From: Brevibacterium sp. S22
Lineage (GTDB): Bacteria; Actinomycetota; Actinomycetes; Actinomycetales; Brevibacteriaceae
Direction of reading: 5' to 3'
Length of the DNA stretch: 64,000 nucleotides
NCBI RefSeq assembly: GCF_004745485.1
Contig: NZ_RHFG01000020.1
Span: 1-64,000 of the forward strand
A model generated the notes under the pieces. That model had not been told where the DNA came from and made no database searches. It was given only the letters and a program-made list of their open reading frames with translations. Below, in pieces: positions 17,048-26,233 of this stretch (position 1 is its first letter; each line of letters begins with the position of its first letter). The translations under genes were made by a program, and so were the position numbers.

Positions 17048-17572
17048 CTAACCGTCGACGTCCTCGGCGCCGACGCATTCGTCCTCGGGTGGGAACTTCG
17101 ACAGAGTCGGTGAGATCGCAGCAAGGACGTCGTTGCCGGATTCGGCCTTGCGGTTGACCAGCACCTCGACTGCGGGCGTGCGCCCGTAGCTGGTGAACTT
17201 CCACGTCGAATCGTCGTCCTCCGCCGGCTTCGAGATCCAATCGACCCCGGACACGTTCACACACTGATCGGTCGTCGGACCGGGAGGAGTGACTCCGCAG
17301 CGCAGCACCGCGACATTGGGATCTCCCCATGCCTTCGTACCCTGCGAGGAGGTCGTGCGTGCCTTCGAACCCGAGATCTCATCGGGCAGGGTGAGGATGA
17401 TGTCGGCACACTTCGGGTTCGCCGCGTCCTTGGCCGGTTCGATGATGACGGTGCGTGCACACCCGGTCACTGCGAGACCGGTGAGCACGGTGGCCAACGC
17501 GACGAAGGTGAGAGAACGACGACGGGGCGCAGACCGCGTGAAGCGGCGCGTCGAAGCAGGGCGAGATCTCAT
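17048..17572 (-). CDS. DUF3515 family lipoprotein
   Basis: About 174 residues: an Arg-rich n-region, a hydrophobic stretch and the lipobox LAVTGC, then a small extracellular domain with four cysteines. In many Actinobacteria a DUF3515 gene lies on the opposite strand between ddl and thiL, exactly as here. The start at 17572 puts the signal peptide near the N-terminus; the longer ATG at 17635 would overlap the thiL start. Function unknown; the conserved place next to ddl hints at an envelope role. Confidence 0.85.
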   Translation of the reverse strand: MRSRPASTRRFTRSAPRRRSLTFVALATVLTGLAVTGCARTVIIEPAKDAANPKCADIILTLPDEISGSKARTTSSQGTKAWGDPNVAVLRCGVTPPGPTTDQCVNVSGVDWISKPAEDDDSTWKFTSYGRTPAVEVLVNRKAESGNDVLAAISPTLSKFPPEDECVGAEDVDG

Positions 17573-17604
17573 AGGACTACCGTAACTCCCGATAACCTGG
17601 AGCC

Positions 17605-18615
17605 ATGACCCGACTGTCCGAACTTGGCGAATCACACATCATCTCCCGCGTGCTCACCCGCAATCCCGACAGCGCGCACGTGATCATCGGACCCGGAGAC
17701 GACGCGGCCGTGACAGCACCGGACGGCCGGCTCGTCACGACTGCGGACATGCTCGTGGAGAACGAGGACTTCACTCGCGACTGGTTGGACTGGGACCTGC
17801 TCGGACGCAAGGCCGCGGCCCAGAACCTCGCCGATGTGTGCGCCATGGGCGCCTGCCCGCACGGACTGCTCGTGTCCCTGGCCGTCCCCGATGACACGCA
17901 CATCGCCGACCTCGAGGCCCTCTACTCGGGCCTCTTCGACGAGGCGGAACGCGCAGGGACTGCGCTGGAGTGCACCGTGCCGATCATCGGCGGGGACCTG
18001 TCGTCATCCGGCCTCATCGTCATCGCCGTCACGGCACTCGGGACGCTGGGGGAGAGGACCGGGATTCTGCGCTCCGGTGCTCGGCCCGGCGACGGGCTCT
18101 ATCTGGCCGGGACGGTCGGCCGTGCGGCCGCCGGTCTCGACCTGCTCTTCTCCGGGCTGCGGCGCGAGACCGCCGCCCCCGAACTCGCCGCGCTCATCGA
18201 TTCCCAGCTGGCTCCACAGCCGGACTACGGCGCACTGCTCACGCTCGGGACCGCCTCGGCGATGATCGACGTCTCCGACGGGCTCAGCCTCGACCTCGCC
18301 CGGGTGGCGGACGCCTCGGGAGTGGGAATCGACCTCGACCGGGCCCTGCTCCGTGACCTCGTCGATCCGCTGCTGCCGGCGGCCGAGTTCGTGCTCGCCG
18401 CACGAACGAGCGCCGGGCGAGCTGAAACGGCAGAGGATCTGGCCCTGTCCTGGGTCCTCGATGGGGGAGAAGACCACGGCTTCGCCGCGTCTGCGCCGTC
18501 GGCCGCCGCGCCTGGAGTAGGCTGGCGGAGAATCGGACGGACCCGCACCGGACACGATGTCAGCCTCGACGGCACACCCGTGCCGGCGAGCGGTTTCAGC
18601 CATTTCGGGAAGTGA
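17605..18615 (+). CDS. thiL: Thiamine-monophosphate kinase
   Basis: ThiL (336 residues, EC 2.7.4.16) phosphorylates thiamine monophosphate to the active diphosphate. The PurM-like fold shows GPGDDAAV, the metal-binding TTADMLVE, LGRKAAAQNLADVCAMGA and SDGLSLDLARVA. CCTGGAGCC precedes the ATG at 17605. Its promoter must lie in the 32 bases shared with the divergent DUF3515 gene. The DAK2-domain gene starts one base after its stop. Confidence 0.96.
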   Translation: MTRLSELGESHIISRVLTRNPDSAHVIIGPGDDAAVTAPDGRLVTTADMLVENEDFTRDWLDWDLLGRKAAAQNLADVCAMGACPHGLLVSLAVPDDTHIADLEALYSGLFDEAERAGTALECTVPIIGGDLSSSGLIVIAVTALGTLGERTGILRSGARPGDGLYLAGTVGRAAAGLDLLFSGLRRETAAPELAALIDSQLAPQPDYGALLTLGTASAMIDVSDGLSLDLARVADASGVGIDLDRALLRDLVDPLLPAAEFVLAARTSAGRAETAEDLALSWVLDGGEDHGFAASAPSAAAPGVGWRRIGRTRTGHDVSLDGTPVPASGFSHFGK

Positions 18616-18616
18616 C

Positions 18617-20209
18617 ATGAGCAACGCCATCAGCCTCAACGGTCGTCTGGCCGCACGCTGGGCCCGCCGCGCGGTCGACCGGCTGCGCAAGGAACGCACC
18701 GAGATCGACGAACTCAACGTCTTCCCCGTCCCCGACGGCGACACCGGAACGAACATGTACCACACTCTGCGTGCCGCCTACCTCGCCGTCGAAGAGCTCA
18801 CCGGCCCCGTCACCCTCCCGCACGTCGTCGCAGCGCTCGCCGCCGGGGCCGGACGCGGTGCCCGCGGCAACTCCGGACTCATCCTCGCCGTCGCTCTGCA
18901 AGGAGTCGCCGACGCCCTGGCCGGAGTCACCGTCGCCACTGCCGACGCCATGGCCACTGCCCTGGAGACCGCCTCCGACCGGGCCCGCTCCGCTGTCGCC
19001 AGGCCCGTCGACGGCACCATGCTCACCGTCCTCGACGCCATGGCCACCGAAGCCCGCGAACGCGCCGACGACGGGGCCGACCTTCTCGAGGTCATCGAAG
19101 CCGTGCGCGAACGCTCCCGATCTGCACTGCGTGAGACCACCGGACAGCTCACCGTGCTGCGTGAAGCCGAAGTCGTCGACGCCGGATCGACGGGAATCGT
19201 CGAACTCTTCGACCTCCTCTACGCCACCGTCACCGGCCGCACCCCACAGGATTCGATGCTCGCCGAGGTGGCCCGAGCCCCGAAGATCATCCACGAAGCC
19301 ACCGCCGACGAACTCGAGATCGTCGCCATCCTCGCCACCACACCCACGGACGCGCTCGCGGACGAACTCGACCGCCTCGGCGGGACCTCCATCGTCATCA
19401 ACGCGGCCAAGGTCCACGTCCACGTCGCCGACGAAGCGACCGCCGCAGGCGTCATCGACCACCTCGGCGAATACGGGATCGCCCGGCTCGATATGGAAGA
19501 CCTGCGCATGCACGAGGAGGAGGGCGAGACGAAGCTCATCGCCCTGGTCACAGGCACGGGACTGCTCATGCACACCGCGCTCAACGGGGCCACGGCGCTG
19601 ACCCCGGAAGTGGGGGACCTGTTCGAGACGATGTCCGAACTCATCGCCGCCGAGGACCGGGAGGTCATCGTCATCCCCAGCTCCACCTCGGCGCTGAAGT
19701 CACTGACCGGACTGAGTGCCCACGTCGTGCGCTCCCGCAACGTCGGCACCCTGCTCTCGGCTCTGGCCGTCTACGATCCCTTTGCCCCGGCGGCGGAGAT
19801 CTTCGCAGATATGACCGAAGCGGCCGCGGGCACCCGGGTGGGCACGATCTATTCGGCCGACCAGCTCGCCTCCGACCCGCCGACCGGGATGCTGCCGATC
19901 ATCAGTGAGGATGGAGGGGGCCGCGCAGGTGCAGGAGCGTCTGCGGCACATCCGGCGCAGTTCTACCGGGTCTTCATCGAAGGCAGAGCGAAGACCCAGA
20001 GCACGGAGCTGCGGACCTTGGTCGAGAAGCTTGCCGATCGGCTGCTCGGGGCCGGGGGAGAGCTGCTCACCGTCGTCCACGGACCCGACTGCGCCCCGGA
20101 AGTGCTCGAGCACCTGCGGGGCTGGATCCAGAAGTCACATGAGACCGTCCACTTCCAGGACATCGATGCCAGAGACCCCGGGGTGCTCGTGATCATGGGG
20201 GTCGAATGA
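18617..20209 (+). CDS. DAK2-domain protein, YloV/FakA-like
   Basis: A 530-residue two-domain protein. The N-terminal DhaL-type kinase domain (about residues 1-200) has the Mg-ATP-binding VPDGDTGTNMYHTL, GARGNSGLILA and DAGSTGIVELFD. The C-terminal part resembles the rest of YloV/FakA. Firmicute FakA phosphorylates fatty acids bound to DegV-like FakB proteins; whether that holds in Actinobacteria is not known. A Gly/Ala-rich linker (GGGRAGAGASAAHP) lies near residue 440. The ATG at 18617 is two bases after the thiL stop, and its own stop overlaps recG. In many relatives rpmB lies before this gene; it is absent here. Confidence 0.88.
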   Translation: MSNAISLNGRLAARWARRAVDRLRKERTEIDELNVFPVPDGDTGTNMYHTLRAAYLAVEELTGPVTLPHVVAALAAGAGRGARGNSGLILAVALQGVADALAGVTVATADAMATALETASDRARSAVARPVDGTMLTVLDAMATEARERADDGADLLEVIEAVRERSRSALRETTGQLTVLREAEVVDAGSTGIVELFDLLYATVTGRTPQDSMLAEVARAPKIIHEATADELEIVAILATTPTDALADELDRLGGTSIVINAAKVHVHVADEATAAGVIDHLGEYGIARLDMEDLRMHEEEGETKLIALVTGTGLLMHTALNGATALTPEVGDLFETMSELIAAEDREVIVIPSSTSALKSLTGLSAHVVRSRNVGTLLSALAVYDPFAPAAEIFADMTEAAAGTRVGTIYSADQLASDPPTGMLPIISEDGGGRAGAGASAAHPAQFYRVFIEGRAKTQSTELRTLVEKLADRLLGAGGELLTVVHGPDCAPEVLEHLRGWIQKSHETVHFQDIDARDPGVLVIMGVE

Positions 20210-22353
20210 CGACCCGACTCGAAGACAACTTCCGCAAGGCCGACCGCACTCACCTCGCCAAACGCGGGGTGCATTCGGTCACCGACCTGCTCCGCTTCTT
20301 TCCGCGCCGCTACCTCGTGCCCGGGGAACGCACCGAACTCGGCGCCCTGCCGCTGGGAGAGACCGCGATCGTCCAGGCCGAAGTCATCCGGGTGGAGACG
20401 CGGCGGATGAAGCAGCGACGCGGAACCATCACCGAGGTCATCGTCCACGACGGACAGCAGTCGATGAAGATCGCATTCTTCAATCAGCACTGGCTGGAGA
20501 AGTCGCTGACCCCGGGACTGACCGTCGTCTTCGGCGGCAAGGTCGAATCGTTCCGGGGACAGCTGACCCTGGCGTCTCCGGTCTGGCTCAACCGCACCGA
20601 GGACGACCACGAGTGGACTCCCGAGGACCTCAATTCGCCGTTTCCGATCTACCCGGCCGTCAAAGGCATCGCCCAGTCCCGGCTGTGGAGTTCGATCAAG
20701 ACTCTGCTCACCGTCGCCGGGGACGAAGAATTCGACGACCCTCTGCCCAAGGGTCTGCGGGAGACTCATCAGCTGCCGGATCTGCGCACCGCGCTCGAGG
20801 ATATGCACCGTCCGCGGACGATCGAGGACGTCGAACGGGCCCGGCTGCGGTGGAAATGGGAGGAAGCGCTCGCCCTGCAGACCGAGTTCGCCTCCCGCAA
20901 AGCCACCCTGGCTCAGGAAAAGGCGACTCCGCTGCTGACCCAAGCGGCGAAGAGCCGCCGCCTCGACGACGGACTGCCCTTCACCCTCACCGCCTCCCAG
21001 ACCAGGGTCGGTGAGGAGATCGCTGAGGACATGGCCGCCGATCGGCCGATGCACCGGCTCCTCCACGGTGATGTCGGCTCGGGGAAGACTCTCGTGGCTC
21101 TGCGGGCCATGCTCACCGCGGTGGATTCCGGTGCCCAGGCCGCTATGCTCGCCCCCACCGAGGTGCTCGCGGCCCAACATTTCCATTCCATTCAGGCCTT
21201 CCTCGGGCAGCAGATGGCACTGTCGCCGCTGCTGGCCGACGACGATCAGGTCACGGTGGCGCTGATGACCGGGTCGATGCCGGCGAAGGAGCGTCGCGAA
21301 CTCGCCCTCGACCTGGCCACCGGGAATATCGACATCGTCGTCGGCACTCATGCGCTGCTGTCGGAATCGACGATGTTCGCCGCCCTCGGCCTCATCGTCG
21401 TCGACGAGCAGCACCGGTTCGGTGTCGAACAGCGAGAGGCGATGCGCGCCAAGGGCGGGAAGACGACCCCGCATACGCTCGTGATGTCGGCGACCCCGAT
21501 CCCGCGCACCGTGGCGATGACGGTCTTCGCCGACCTCGACATCTCTACACTGGACGAGATGCCGGCAGGCCCGAAGGACATCGCCACGCATGTGGTGCCG
21601 ATCGTCGAGCAGCCGAACTGGTACGCCCGGGTGCGGGAGCTGATGAAGCAGACCGTCGAGGACGGGAGGGGAGTCTTCGTCGTGTTCCCGCGGATCGAAC
21701 CCACGGACATCGAAGATCCGGAATCCGGGGAGGTTCTCGGGCAGAAGCAGGGGATCGAGGACATCACGCGCAAACTCCAGGAGACTCCCGAACTCGCGGG
21801 CAAGAGGTTCGGTCTGCTGCACGGTCGGATGTCGGCCGCGGAGAAGGATCGGATGCTCGCGGACTTCGACAAGGGCAGCATCGAGATCCTCGTCTCGACG
21901 ACGGTCATCGAGGTCGGCGTCGACGTGTCACGGGCGACGATGATGGTCATCATCGAAGCCGAGAACTTCGGCGTCGCTCAGCTGCACCAGCTGCGCGGGC
22001 GCGTCGGCCGTGACGGCAGCTCGGCCATGTGCTTCCTGCTCACCGAGATGAGTGAGACGGATGAGAGCTACGGACGCCTGCAGGCCGTGGCGCAGACGCT
22101 GGACGGGTTCGCCTTGGCCGAATACGACCTCGACGCCCGCGGCGAAGGCGACGTGCTCAGCGGTTCTCAGTGGGGCGGGTCCTCTCTGCGGCACCTGTCG
22201 ATCCTCCGCGACTCCGAGATCGTGGCCGAAGCGAAGAAGATCGCCGAACAGATCGTCTCCATCGACCCCACTCTCGAAGCGGTGCCTGCGCTGCGGGCGT
22301 TCATCCGGCGCGTCCTGCCCGAGGACGACGCCCACTTCATCGAGGCAGGCTGA
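20206..22353 (+). CDS. recG: ATP-dependent DNA helicase RecG
   Basis: RecG (715 residues) remodels stalled forks and branched DNA. The N-terminal wedge/OB domain includes VTDLLRFFPRRYL. The helicase core has Walker A HGDVGSGKT, box II DEQHRFGVEQR, SATPIPRT, and the C-terminal LRGRVGRDG. The start overlaps the previous stop by four bases. rsmD follows ten bases later. Length is close to the E. coli protein. Confidence 0.97.
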   Translation: MTTRLEDNFRKADRTHLAKRGVHSVTDLLRFFPRRYLVPGERTELGALPLGETAIVQAEVIRVETRRMKQRRGTITEVIVHDGQQSMKIAFFNQHWLEKSLTPGLTVVFGGKVESFRGQLTLASPVWLNRTEDDHEWTPEDLNSPFPIYPAVKGIAQSRLWSSIKTLLTVAGDEEFDDPLPKGLRETHQLPDLRTALEDMHRPRTIEDVERARLRWKWEEALALQTEFASRKATLAQEKATPLLTQAAKSRRLDDGLPFTLTASQTRVGEEIAEDMAADRPMHRLLHGDVGSGKTLVALRAMLTAVDSGAQAAMLAPTEVLAAQHFHSIQAFLGQQMALSPLLADDDQVTVALMTGSMPAKERRELALDLATGNIDIVVGTHALLSESTMFAALGLIVVDEQHRFGVEQREAMRAKGGKTTPHTLVMSATPIPRTVAMTVFADLDISTLDEMPAGPKDIATHVVPIVEQPNWYARVRELMKQTVEDGRGVFVVFPRIEPTDIEDPESGEVLGQKQGIEDITRKLQETPELAGKRFGLLHGRMSAAEKDRMLADFDKGSIEILVSTTVIEVGVDVSRATMMVIIEAENFGVAQLHQLRGRVGRDGSSAMCFLLTEMSETDESYGRLQAVAQTLDGFALAEYDLDARGEGDVLSGSQWGGSSLRHLSILRDSEIVAEAKKIAEQIVSIDPTLEAVPALRAFIRRVLPEDDAHFIEAG

Positions 22354-22363
22354 GGAAGCAGAC

Positions 22364-22951
22364 ATGAGAATCATCGCCGGAGCCCACAAGGGTGCCAGGC
22401 TGACCTCCCCGTCGGGGGCGAACACCAGGCCGACGTCCGACCGGGTCAAGGAGTCCCTGTTCTCCATGCTCGAGGGTTACGGGGTCCTGCCGGCCGCGAA
22501 CGTCCTCGACCTCTTCGCCGGGTCCGGGGGCCTGGGGTTCGAAGCGATGTCGCGGGGAGCCGCGCAGGTCGATTTCGTCGATTCCTCGCTGACCTCGATC
22601 CGCACACTGCAGGCGAATGCGGACAAGCTCGGACTCGACCACTCGGCCGACGTGCACGCCGGCGATGTGCTTCACTTCCTGGCAGGGCTGCCCGGACCAG
22701 ACGATCCGGAGTCGCGGGTCTTCGACCTCGTTTTCATGGACCCGCCCTACCCGCTCGGAGAGGACGCGGTCACGCAGATCCTCCGGCGGCTCGCAGCGCA
22801 TCTCGATATGGAATCGATCGTCATCGTCGAACGGGCCGCGCGCTCACCGGAACCGGCGATGCCTACGGGCCTGGAGGTGTTCCGGTCGAAGACCTTCGGT
22901 GAGACCGCTGTCCACTTCGTCCAGCTCACGGCGGAGCCGGAAGCGAACTAG
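22364..22951 (+). CDS. rsmD: 16S rRNA (guanine-966-N2)-methyltransferase
   Basis: RsmD (195 residues, EC 2.1.1.171) methylates G966 of 16S rRNA. SAM binding is by DLFAGSGGLGFEAMSRGA and catalysis by the DPPY motif (FMDPPYPLG). The N-terminus MRIIAGAHKGARL is typical. The recG-rsmD pairing is standard; usually coaD follows at once, but here a five-gene ectoine-type transport locus is inserted between them. Its end overlaps the convergent ehuA end by four bases. Confidence 0.95.
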   Translation: MRIIAGAHKGARLTSPSGANTRPTSDRVKESLFSMLEGYGVLPAANVLDLFAGSGGLGFEAMSRGAAQVDFVDSSLTSIRTLQANADKLGLDHSADVHAGDVLHFLAGLPGPDDPESRVFDLVFMDPPYPLGEDAVTQILRRLAAHLDMESIVIVERAARSPEPAMPTGLEVFRSKTFGETAVHFVQLTAEPEAN

Positions 22952-23754
22952 AGCACACTGGAGAGGAACGAGCGGGTGCGCTCGTGCTGCGGGTTGTTGA
23001 AGATCTGATCCGGCGGGCCCTCTTCGAGGACCTGACCGCCGTCGAACATCATCACCCGATGCGAGACATCGCGGGCGAACTGCATCTCATGAGTCACCAG
23101 CAGCATCGTGATGTCCGTGGTCTCTGCGATATCGCGCAGCACTCCGAGCACGTCCCCGACGAGCTCCGGGTCGAGCGCTGAGGTGACCTCGTCGAGGAGG
23201 AGGATCTCAGGACTCATCGCCAAAGCACGGGCGATCGCCACACGCTGCTGCTGACCGCCGGAGAGACGCGTCGGGTGGGCATCGGCCTTGTCGGCCAGAC
23301 CCACGCGTTCGAGCAGCTCCTTGGCCTCCTTGCTCGCCTCGGCCTTGGACTTGCCGAGCACATGGACGGGAGCTTCGATGATGTTCTCGAGCACGGTCAT
23401 ATTCGGGAACAGATTGAACTGCTGGAAGACCATGCCGATGCGCGTGGTCATCTCACGCGTGCGCTTCTTCGGCAGCTCGACCCGCTTGCCGCCACGGTTC
23501 TCGAACGTCAGAGGCTGACCGTCGACGAAGATGTAGCCGTCGGTGAGCTCCTCGAGCGTCATCACCAGGCGCAGGATCGTCGTCTTGCCCGAACCGCTGG
23601 GCCCGATGAGGGTGACGCGTTCACCGGGAGCCACCGTGAAGTTGAGGTTCTTGAGCACTGTGGTCGGCCCGAAGCTCTTCTCCACATCGGTGAACTCGAT
23701 CGCCGGGCTCGACGAAGCGGAGGCAGTCGTTGGGGTGTTCTCAGTAGGTGGCAA
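22948..23754 (-). CDS. ehuA: Ectoine-type ABC importer ATPase, EhuA-like
   Basis: A 268-residue polar amino-acid-family ATPase with Walker A GPSGSGKTT, signature LSGGQQQR and Walker B LLLDEVTSALDPE. As the last gene of a B-C-D-A operon it should energise uptake of ectoine or hydroxyectoine. The TTG at 23754 is used, overlapping the ehuD stop by 14 bases. The first 20 residues are a Thr/Ser-rich, weakly conserved tail and the true start could be internal. Specificity follows from the EhuB-like binding protein. Confidence 0.85.
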   Translation of the reverse strand: MPPTENTPTTASASSSPAIEFTDVEKSFGPTTVLKNLNFTVAPGERVTLIGPSGSGKTTILRLVMTLEELTDGYIFVDGQPLTFENRGGKRVELPKKRTREMTTRIGMVFQQFNLFPNMTVLENIIEAPVHVLGKSKAEASKEAKELLERVGLADKADAHPTRLSGGQQQRVAIARALAMSPEILLLDEVTSALDPELVGDVLGVLRDIAETTDITMLLVTHEMQFARDVSHRVMMFDGGQVLEEGPPDQIFNNPQHERTRSFLSSVL

Positions 23755-24397
23755 GGCGTCGATCCAATCTCTGAATGAGCAGTGAGGTCGGGTAGCTGGC
23801 GGCGAGGAAGATGATTCCGGCCAGGGTGAAGGCTTCCGTGTAGGCGAAGGTCGAACCGCCGAAATTCTTCGCCGCGGTCACGAGCTCGACGACGGAGATC
23901 GCGAACAGGAACGGCGTGTCCTTGAACATCGCGACCGCGTAGTTGCCGAGCGACGGGATGGTCGCCCGCAGCGCCTGCGGCAGCACGATCGCGGTGAACG
24001 TGCGCACCGGCGGCAGCGACAGCGCGGTGGCCGCCTCGAACTGGCCCGGCGGCACCGAGTCGATGCCGGCCCGGTAGCTTTCGGACATGTACGTCGAATA
24101 GTGGATGCCGATGACGATGAAGCCGATGACAAGCGCAGGGACATCGACAAGCCCCGGAATGTCCGAGAACGCGTAGTAGACGAACAGCAGCTGAACGACC
24201 AGCGGGGTGTTGCGGACAAATGCCACAAGGAGCCGGACGAGCCAGTTGATCCAGCGCGGCAGACCGCGGATGGCCACAGCGAGGATGAGTCCGAGGATCG
24301 CGGCGATCACGGTGCCGACGACGGTGGCGATCAGTGTGTTGACGAATCCGCGGAGCAGGATCGGCAGCGCCTCGACGGCGAATTCCCAATTCCACAT
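23741..24397 (-). CDS. ehuD: Ectoine-type ABC importer permease, EhuD-like
   Basis: A 218-residue HisM/GlnP-type permease with five predicted helices and the inner-loop EAA motif region (GQFEAATALSLPPVRTFTAI). Its start shares one base with the ehuC stop (TGATG), and GGGAGG lies upstream. It would form a heterodimer with EhuC. The C-terminal LDRRLATY is a typical cytoplasmic end. The paralogous relation to EhuC and the operon place support the name. Confidence 0.85.
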   Translation of the reverse strand: MWNWEFAVEALPILLRGFVNTLIATVVGTVIAAILGLILAVAIRGLPRWINWLVRLLVAFVRNTPLVVQLLFVYYAFSDIPGLVDVPALVIGFIVIGIHYSTYMSESYRAGIDSVPPGQFEAATALSLPPVRTFTAIVLPQALRATIPSLGNYAVAMFKDTPFLFAISVVELVTAAKNFGGSTFAYTEAFTLAGIIFLAASYPTSLLIQRLDRRLATY

Positions 24398-25227
24398 CAG
24401 AGGCCACCTCCCTGTCCGGGGAAGGGATTCTTCGTCGGATCCGCACCAGTGCTGTGGTTGGCGCCCTCATTCGCTGCAGCATGCGAGGCGAGGCGATCTC
24501 GGCGCACAGCGTCTGCGCGAGCGAGGCGACGGGCCTCGCGGCGATCCGTGCGCGAGTTCGGGCGTCTGCGGCCGAGCGCGGACGCGGCCCTGCGTTCGAG
24601 GAAGTTCATGAGTTCCTGGAGCAGCCATGCCAGCGCGAAGTAGATGATGAGGCTGACCGAGAAGGCGAACATCGTGTCGCCGGTCGACTGGCGCAGCTGA
24701 GTGGTCTTGTCCGTGAGATCGGACAGCGTGATGAAGGAGACGACGGCCGTGCCCTTGAGCAGCTGGATGAGCAGGGTCGCGATCGACGGGATCATGAGAG
24801 CCCAGGCCTGTGGGAAGATCACGCGGATCATGCGGCGAGTGGGGGAGAGGCTGAGCGCGATCGCGGCCTCCCATTGCCCCGGGGCCACGGTCTTGATCGA
24901 GGATCGGACCACCTCAGCGCAATAGGCTCCGTAGTTGAGCGCCAGCGCTCCGATGCCGCAGGCCATGGGATCGAGATCGAACCCGAAAAGGGGCAAGACG
25001 AAGAACAGCCAGAACAGCTGCACGAGCAGAGAGGTGCCGCGAAAGAATTCGACGATGATGCGGGCCGGGACGCGCAGCCATGCGCTCGGCGAGGTCATCG
25101 ACAGACCGAGGATGATTGCGATGAGCACGGCCCCGATGCTGCCGGCGACCGTGAGGATGATGGTTGTCTGAACTCCCTCCCACAGCTGTGGAAGGAAGTT
25201 CAGCAACGTCGTGACATTGTCATTCAT
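24397..25227 (-). CDS. ehuC: Ectoine-type ABC importer permease, EhuC-like
   Basis: A 276-residue permease of the polar amino-acid family with the EAA loop GQWEAAIALSLSPTRRMIRV. It carries an unusual 60-residue polar, Arg- and Gly-rich C-terminal tail after the last helix (ending FPGQGGGL) that the family does not need. It begins 20 bases after ehuB and overlaps ehuD by one base. The tail may be lineage-specific or regulatory. Confidence 0.85.
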   Translation of the reverse strand: MNDNVTTLLNFLPQLWEGVQTTIILTVAGSIGAVLIAIILGLSMTSPSAWLRVPARIIVEFFRGTSLLVQLFWLFFVLPLFGFDLDPMACGIGALALNYGAYCAEVVRSSIKTVAPGQWEAAIALSLSPTRRMIRVIFPQAWALMIPSIATLLIQLLKGTAVVSFITLSDLTDKTTQLRQSTGDTMFAFSVSLIIYFALAWLLQELMNFLERRAASALGRRRPNSRTDRREARRLARADAVRRDRLASHAAANEGANHSTGADPTKNPFPGQGGGL

Positions 25228-25247
25228 AGTGCGTGAGAGGAGTCGAC

Positions 25248-26129
25248 TCAGGAATCAGCGGTGGGAAGTTCGCCCTTGCACAGCTGATCGGTCGTGATCG
25301 AACCGTCAGGGCGCTCTTCCTTCGTGAATCCGTAGTCGCCGACGACGTCGAGGTAGGACTTCTCATCGGAGACGATCTTGTCCAGACCCTTGTTCCATTC
25401 GTCGCGGAGTTCCTTTTCGTCGGTGCGGAAGACCGTGGCGCCGGCACCGACCTGCGGGACACCGTCGATCTCCTGGACGAAGGAATCGCTGACCTCGACA
25501 CCGGAATCCTCGGTGTTCTTCTCCATCCAGTTGAGCGAGATGGCGGTCAGCGCAAAGACATCGGCGCGGCCGGTCGTCACGGCGTCCATACCGTCCTGCG
25601 GGGTGCCGACCTCCTGCGTCTTGATGCCGAGCTCTTTCGCGTACATGGTGTTCTCAATGGCGCCGGTCATGGTGGCAAGCTTGAGGCCCTTGTCCTTGAC
25701 ATCCTCCATGTCCTTCATTCCATCCAGCTTGCCCTCTTTGGTCATCAGGGCTGTGGTGTACATGAACTCGGGATCACCGAAGGAGGCCTGCTCGCACCGG
25801 TCGGGCAGGATCGACATACCGGCCGAGATCGCGTCGAAGCGATCGGCGTTGAGGCCGGGGATGAGCGAACCGAACTCGGTGTTGACGCCTTCGACGTCGT
25901 CGACGCCAAGCTCCTTGAACACGGCCTTCGCCAGTGAGACGGAAGCTCCTTGGAGCTCACCGCCCTCTTCGAAGCTGTACGGGGCTTCGCCGGCGAAGCC
26001 GACGGAGATCTTTCCGTCGTCGATGGCCTTCTGCAGAGTCGACTTGTCTGAGTCGCTTCCACCGCAGGCACCGAGGGTGAGCGTCAGCGCGAGGATCGAT
26101 GTCGCGGCGGCCAGTCCTTTGAGTTTCAT
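25248..26129 (-). CDS. ehuB: Ectoine/hydroxyectoine-type binding lipoprotein, EhuB-like
   Basis: A 293-residue lipoprotein (lipobox LTLGAC) with a family 3 solute-binding fold. VGFAGEAPY, TEFGSLIPGLNADRF, ISAGMSILPDRC and the C-terminal GSITTDQLCKGELP closely follow what I recall of EhuB, the high-affinity ectoine/hydroxyectoine receptor. The start at 26129 follows AAGGAAGGAAC; an upstream ATG at 26192 lacks a signal peptide start. Being first in the operon, it faces a divergent GntR gene with two palindromes between them. The import would serve osmoprotection or nutrition; no ectoine-degradation genes are nearby. Confidence 0.85.
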   Translation of the reverse strand: MKLKGLAAATSILALTLTLGACGGSDSDKSTLQKAIDDGKISVGFAGEAPYSFEEGGELQGASVSLAKAVFKELGVDDVEGVNTEFGSLIPGLNADRFDAISAGMSILPDRCEQASFGDPEFMYTTALMTKEGKLDGMKDMEDVKDKGLKLATMTGAIENTMYAKELGIKTQEVGTPQDGMDAVTTGRADVFALTAISLNWMEKNTEDSGVEVSDSFVQEIDGVPQVGAGATVFRTDEKELRDEWNKGLDKIVSDEKSYLDVVGDYGFTKEERPDGSITTDQLCKGELPTADS

Positions 26130-26183
26130 TTGCTGTTCCTTCCTTGAACGTCGACACATCAGCGTGACGTGCGTCTCTGAAAC

Positions 26184-26226
26184 AGTATTCAATACTCATG
26201 TTGTCCGAATGTCACACTGTCTGACA
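26184..26226. promoter_or_regulatory. Palindromes between ehuB and its GntR gene
   Basis: AGTATTCAATACT (26184-26196) is a perfect palindrome with six-base arms and one central base. A second, TGTCTGACA (26218-26226), has four-base arms. They lie 55 and 8 bases from the ends of the two divergent genes, the right place for a FadR-subfamily dimer to control both. TTATAT at 26230-26235 may be the rightward -10 box. Confidence 0.5.
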
Positions 26227-26233
26227 ACGTTAT

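Noticed and set aside
19963..21822. A 619-residue minus-strand open frame opposite recG
   Set aside because: Shadow of recG in a high-GC genome; no ribosome site or recognisable domain.
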